From: Chamaecyparis obtusa
Lineage: Eukaryota; Streptophyta; Pinopsida; Cupressales; Cupressaceae
Reading direction: 5' to 3'
DNA length: 64,000 bases
NCBI GenBank assembly: GCA_027943335.1
Contig: BSBK01003252.1
Coordinates: 1,218,001-1,282,000, forward strand
This document shows, in pieces, positions 59,821 through 64,000 of this stretch. The notes under the pieces are model-generated. The model had not been told where the DNA came from. It worked only from the letters and a program-made list of their open reading frames with translations, and did not search any database. The stretch's first letter is position 1. The number at the start of each line of letters is the position of its first letter. Made by a program: the position numbers and the translations under genes.

Positions 59821-60967
59821 ATTAAGTAGAAGGAGATCTTTGATGACTGAAATGAAAATTGAAGTTCTTGGCTTTGATGACATGAGAGATTCTTATGAAT
59901 TTGATCCTAATTTTTCTGAGCCATGGAGAAAGTGTAGAGCACCTATTCAAGATCAACTGAGTACTAAATAGGATGAATATTTTATGCAAGGAGGTATGTT
60001 GTTTAAGGGTATTCAATTGTGTATACCGAGAGGAGCAATGAGAACTAATTTGATAAAGGAGAAACATAGTAGTGGTTTGGTTGGACATTTTAGAGTTGAT
60101 AAGACATTGAATTTGCTAAAGGAGAGATACTTTTGGCCACAGTTGTATAAAGATGTTCAGAAATTTGTGAAAAGTTGTGGAATTTGTCAAGTTGCAAAAG
60201 GAGTAAGTCAGAATACTGGATTGTATACACCAATTTCTATTCCTAAGAAACCTTGGAGTGACATCAGTATGGATTTTTTTCTTGGCTTACCGAAGACAGT
60301 AAAAGGTAATGATTCTATATTTGTTGTTGTGGATAGATTTTGTAAAATGACACATTTTATACCTTGTAGAAAGACATCAGATGTAGTACATATAGTAGAT
60401 CTTTTCTTTAAGGAAATTGTCAGATTGCATGGATTACTGAGGAGTATTATCTCTGACCAAGATAGTAAATTTTTTGGATACTTTTGGAAGACCCTTTGGA
60501 GAAATTTTGGCACCGAGTTGGAATATAGTTCTACATTTCACCCAAAAACCAATGGACAGATAGAAGTTGTGAATAGAAGTTTGGGAAATATTTTGAGATG
60601 TTTAGTAGGAGACACACCAAGTAATTGGGATTCTGTGTTGGCACAAACATAGTTTGCATACAATAATTCAGTGAATTCCTATACTGGAAAATTGCCTTTT
60701 GAGATTGTAATTGGCATACAACCGAGAGGTATATCTGATTTGAGGGATATTGCTGATGAAAGAAAGAGAAGTGCTGAAGGAGTGAAGTTTACTGAATACA
60801 TGAAGACATTGCATGAAGATGTGAAACATAATTTGGAAGTAAGTAATCAGAAATACAAAGACAGAGCTGATAGATCAAGAAGACATAAGACTTTTGCAGT
60901 CATTGATGAAGTAATGGTTCATTTGAAGAAAGGCCGATTTCCTATTGGAACATATGGGAAGCTATAA
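59821..60967 (+). pseudogene. Element G integrase
   Basis: Zinc-binding HHCC region: HSSGLVGHFRVDKT and CGICQVAKG. Core: SMDFFLGLPK (Asp), IISDQDSKFFG (Asp), HPKTNGQIEVVNRSLG (Glu), all three catalytic positions kept. GKLPFEIVIGIQP follows. Stops at about 59969, 60650 and 60965. Same frame as RT. Confidence 0.92.
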
Positions 60968-61303
60968 ATGAAGAAGTTTGGACCTTGCAAGATATTGAGG
61001 AAATTTGACAGTGGAAATGCATATGAGATTGAGTTACCTGATGACATGGTTATATCACCTATATTCAACATTGCTGATTTGTATGAGTATCATGAACTTG
61101 ATGAAGACATGACAGTACCAATGGATTATCCTAAGAAATAGATGGGAGAAGTTGAGCAGATTTTAGAACAAATAATTGGCTGAAGTACAAGAGGAAAATA
61201 GTATTTGGAATATCTGGTAAAATGGAAGAATAGATCGATTGAAGATAGTGCATGGATTTCACAATATGAGTTGGATGTAGCTCAGATCATACCTGTTCCA
61301 TGA
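60968..61303 (+). pseudogene. Element G integrase C-terminus and chromodomain
   Basis: [20 protein letters not shown] is the GPF/Y-type C-terminal module. YLVKWKNRSIEDSAWISQYE near 61205-61265 is a chromodomain, which in chromoviruses directs integration to methylated-histone chromatin. Stops at about 61139, 61181 and 61196; the natural end is TGA at 61301. Confidence 0.85.
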
Positions 61304-61336
61304 TTTAGAGAATCATTTCAAATAACCCCAGGTGTC

Positions 61337-62012
61337 TGATGCAAGAGCATCTCGGGTCCTTGGCAATCCTGTGTCACCAAAAAGATGTTTGAAGTTTTCT
61401 GTGTTGCTCAGTTCCTTCTTTGACCGAGTTGGTTTGGTGTTGCTCAGTTTCCTTTATTTACTAGTGTTGGTCAGTTATCTCTTTGGCACTTGGTGAATTT
61501 CATTGGTGCTCTCTGATGCTTGTTTGGTGCTCAGTTTCCTTGCTTACCGAGTTGTTTATTTTGGATTTCTATTGAGGCCGACTTGTGCATTTAATTTGGG
61601 TCATGGATTTAATGTTGGTATCTATCATTCGGAAGTGTGTGGACCTAGATTTGGTCATTCCTTTCATTGATGGTGGATCTGAAGGCCGACTTGGTTCAGT
61701 AGCCTCTTGTATAAATGTAGTTGTTTGATTAGAGTTTAGAGGGAAGTTTTTGGATAGAGGATAGAAGATAGAAAATTAGAGATTGTTGGCAGATCCTCGC
61801 ATGTTGGAGGACTTCTATACTTGATTGTAATAGTTGGCCTAAACTGAGAAGGCCTTATAGCCCGACATGTATGAATCAAATTGAAGATAATATATGAAAG
61901 ATCTGCATTCTCTCTCTCACTGTTGTGTACTGTTGCTTCCGCATGTGATCTCTGCAAGGTGGATCTGGTTAGGGTGTGCCTTTGGCCCCTCTCCCCATCC
62001 TCCCTTACATCA
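61337..62012 (+). repeat. Element G 3' LTR
   Basis: Starts TGATGCAAGAGC and ends cccttacatca, followed at once by TA repeats. No clear PPT is visible just before it. Confidence 0.88.
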
Positions 62013-62178
62013 TATATATATGTATACATATATGTATATATGTATGTATATATATATATGTATATGTATATGTATATATGTATATATGTATATACATATA
62101 TACATATACATCTATATGTATATATGTATGTATATATATATATGTATATGTATGTATATATATGTATATATATATATG

Positions 62179-62243
<65 letters not shown>

Positions 62244-62298
62244 GTAGATATATCTATGTATATATATATATATATGTAGATATATCTATATGTATATC

Positions 62299-62331
<33 letters not shown>

Positions 62332-62404
62332 GTATATGTATATATATATGTATATATATATATGTATATATATATGTATGTATATATGTATATATGTATA
62401 TCTA

Positions 62405-62436
<32 letters not shown>

Positions 62437-62440
62437 GAAT
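62013..62440. repeat. Compound TA/TATG microsatellite right of element G
   Basis: TATA, TATG and TATC units over about 430 bp. Long frames here are artefacts of the repeat. Confidence 0.95.
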
Positions 62441-62557
62441 TTATATATACATATGTTTTTTTGTATTTCACCTTGCTTGAAATTGGGTATAGATAATTCT
62501 CGTCAAAATTTTTAAAAAAAGAATTAAAAATAAAAAAATTATAAAAAAGAATCTAAA

Positions 62558-62829
<272 letters not shown>

Positions 62830-64000
62830 TGTTAGAATAACTAAGAGGGGGGGTGAATTAGTTATCCAAGTCCCAAAACAAAAATGAGTAATCCAAAATA
62901 TCGTTTCTCTAATTTTTGTCAGTCGGTAAACATATATATGATTCACAGTTAGTGTTTTGACCGATCTTCAGTTAAAGCTCTTTAGTAGTTACTGATCAAA
63001 TCAAATAGCTAAAATGTAAAGTATGATAATAAACAATCATCACAATAAACACATAACACAATGATTTAACATGGAAACCTTGTTAAGGGAAAAACCACCT
63101 GGGAACCGGCAACCCAAAAATTTCACTCTTCTGAAGTGAGGCCTATGAGAACCCAACCCTGTTAAAGGTTACAATACACACTGTTAGGTGTGACCTAGTT
63201 AGAGGATTTTGCACTAGAAGTTATCTTTCAATCTTATGTCACTCACTGTGCTGATTTAGAGGATAACAATGTTTCACTTGTCAGAATGAAACACAAATAA
63301 GACTTAAAAGTCCACTCGGTTAAGAGATTTTCACTGTTTACAATTATTAGAAAGTAATAGTAGGTTGATCTGCCTTAATAAAACAAATTGTAGTTGCAGA
63401 TCAGTGTTATGCTCAACAATGTTTTCTGACCAATATATCACTTCAGATCTAATATCAATATCACTTACAAACAATCAGTTATGTGCTCTATGTAGCTCGG
63501 TTTGTTCATTGTGCAGCTCAGTTTTTGTAGATTGGTTCAGTAACTTGTTTGATGAGAAATGCATGAATGCTAGTTCACGCTCAGCTTCTGTAGTATCTCC
63601 TTGTTTTTTTTTTCTCTTTAAATAAACGTGTAATCCATTTTATTTTCATCCATCAGATTTTGCCGCTTAATCATATCCACTGATTTTGCTGCTTTAAACT
63701 TCCTTGGCTGATGCGTCATTAACACGTTTCAATCTCCTTCGTCAGATCTTCCTTGAATTTTGTTAGCCGTAGATCCTTGTAACAAACTTTGACTTTTCAC
63801 CTTGAAATCATGTGAATCCAGCTCATCAATTTTGTCGTCAAATTGTCTAGTCGACAATATCATTAAATGCTTTTCTATTCTCCTAAGTTAACAAGGAAAT
63901 GCATCGGTAAACCTTCATCAGTTAAACTTGTGCTCGGTATACAACACACTGCATCAGTGTATACTATTGTCGGTGTTTACACTAAGGATCTTGGTAAACA
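62830..64000 (-). repeat. Partial copia-like LTR (element H), runs off the window
   Basis: On the plus strand it starts tgttagaataactaagaggg with the gggggggtgaattag signature. It then has aaccttgttaagggaaaaac and actcggttaagagattt, matching the solo LTR at 34276-35379 in reverse. ACCGAG-type words cluster at the right end (63900-63990). Element orientation is minus. Anything beyond 64000 is unseen. Confidence 0.7.

Overview
This window is plant nuclear DNA made almost entirely of nested long-terminal-repeat (LTR) retrotransposons. I see no host gene, tRNA or rRNA. The domain order, the PBS types, the dual RNase H of the Tat group and the chromodomain-bearing Ty3/gypsy elements are typical of seed plants. 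The AT-rich, transition-decayed, multiply nested layout suggests a large genome such as a gymnosperm, but the sequence does not prove this.

Layout. (A) 468-31075, plus strand: a Tat-type Ty3/gypsy element with TG...CA LTRs, a perfect 5-bp target duplication (gtatt), PBS, PPT, decayed gag, protease, a G-patch-like domain, RT, two RNase H domains and integrase. (B) 9793-25527, minus strand: a much younger relative of A, inserted inside A's RNase H codons. Its two 1187-bp LTRs differ at one position that I found. B lacks the protease, RT, RNase H and integrase core. It carries instead a long open frame (758 aa) of unknown function, whose first ~58 residues derive from gag. A 3961-bp block holding leader plus this ORF is present twice in perfect tandem. 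34276-35379 is a solo copia-like LTR. 37685-40617 is the 5' LTR tail plus leader of another Tat-type element (I), cut by copia element C (minus, 40623-45455). C in turn is cut by copia-like element D (minus, 45456 to about 47990). D ends abruptly against a 5'-truncated chromodomain Ty3/gypsy element E (plus, about 47990 onward). E's 3' LTR is interrupted by F (minus, 51499-54583), a small gag-only copia derivative with a perfect target duplication (agata). G (plus, 56041-62012) is a chromodomain Ty3/gypsy element lying in a TA-rich microsatellite. The right edge holds a partial copia-like LTR (H).

How the parts relate. A supplies the template for understanding B: B keeps the cis signals (LTR, PBS, PPT, leader) and would need enzymes in trans from an A-like element. 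F is likewise non-autonomous. A, C, E and G are dead copies, broken mainly by C-to-T type stop codons; A, C and E also carry substitutions at integrase catalytic residues. The strongest candidates for something new are the B ORF with its tandem duplication, and F's LTRs, which have absorbed a copy of their own primer-binding site.
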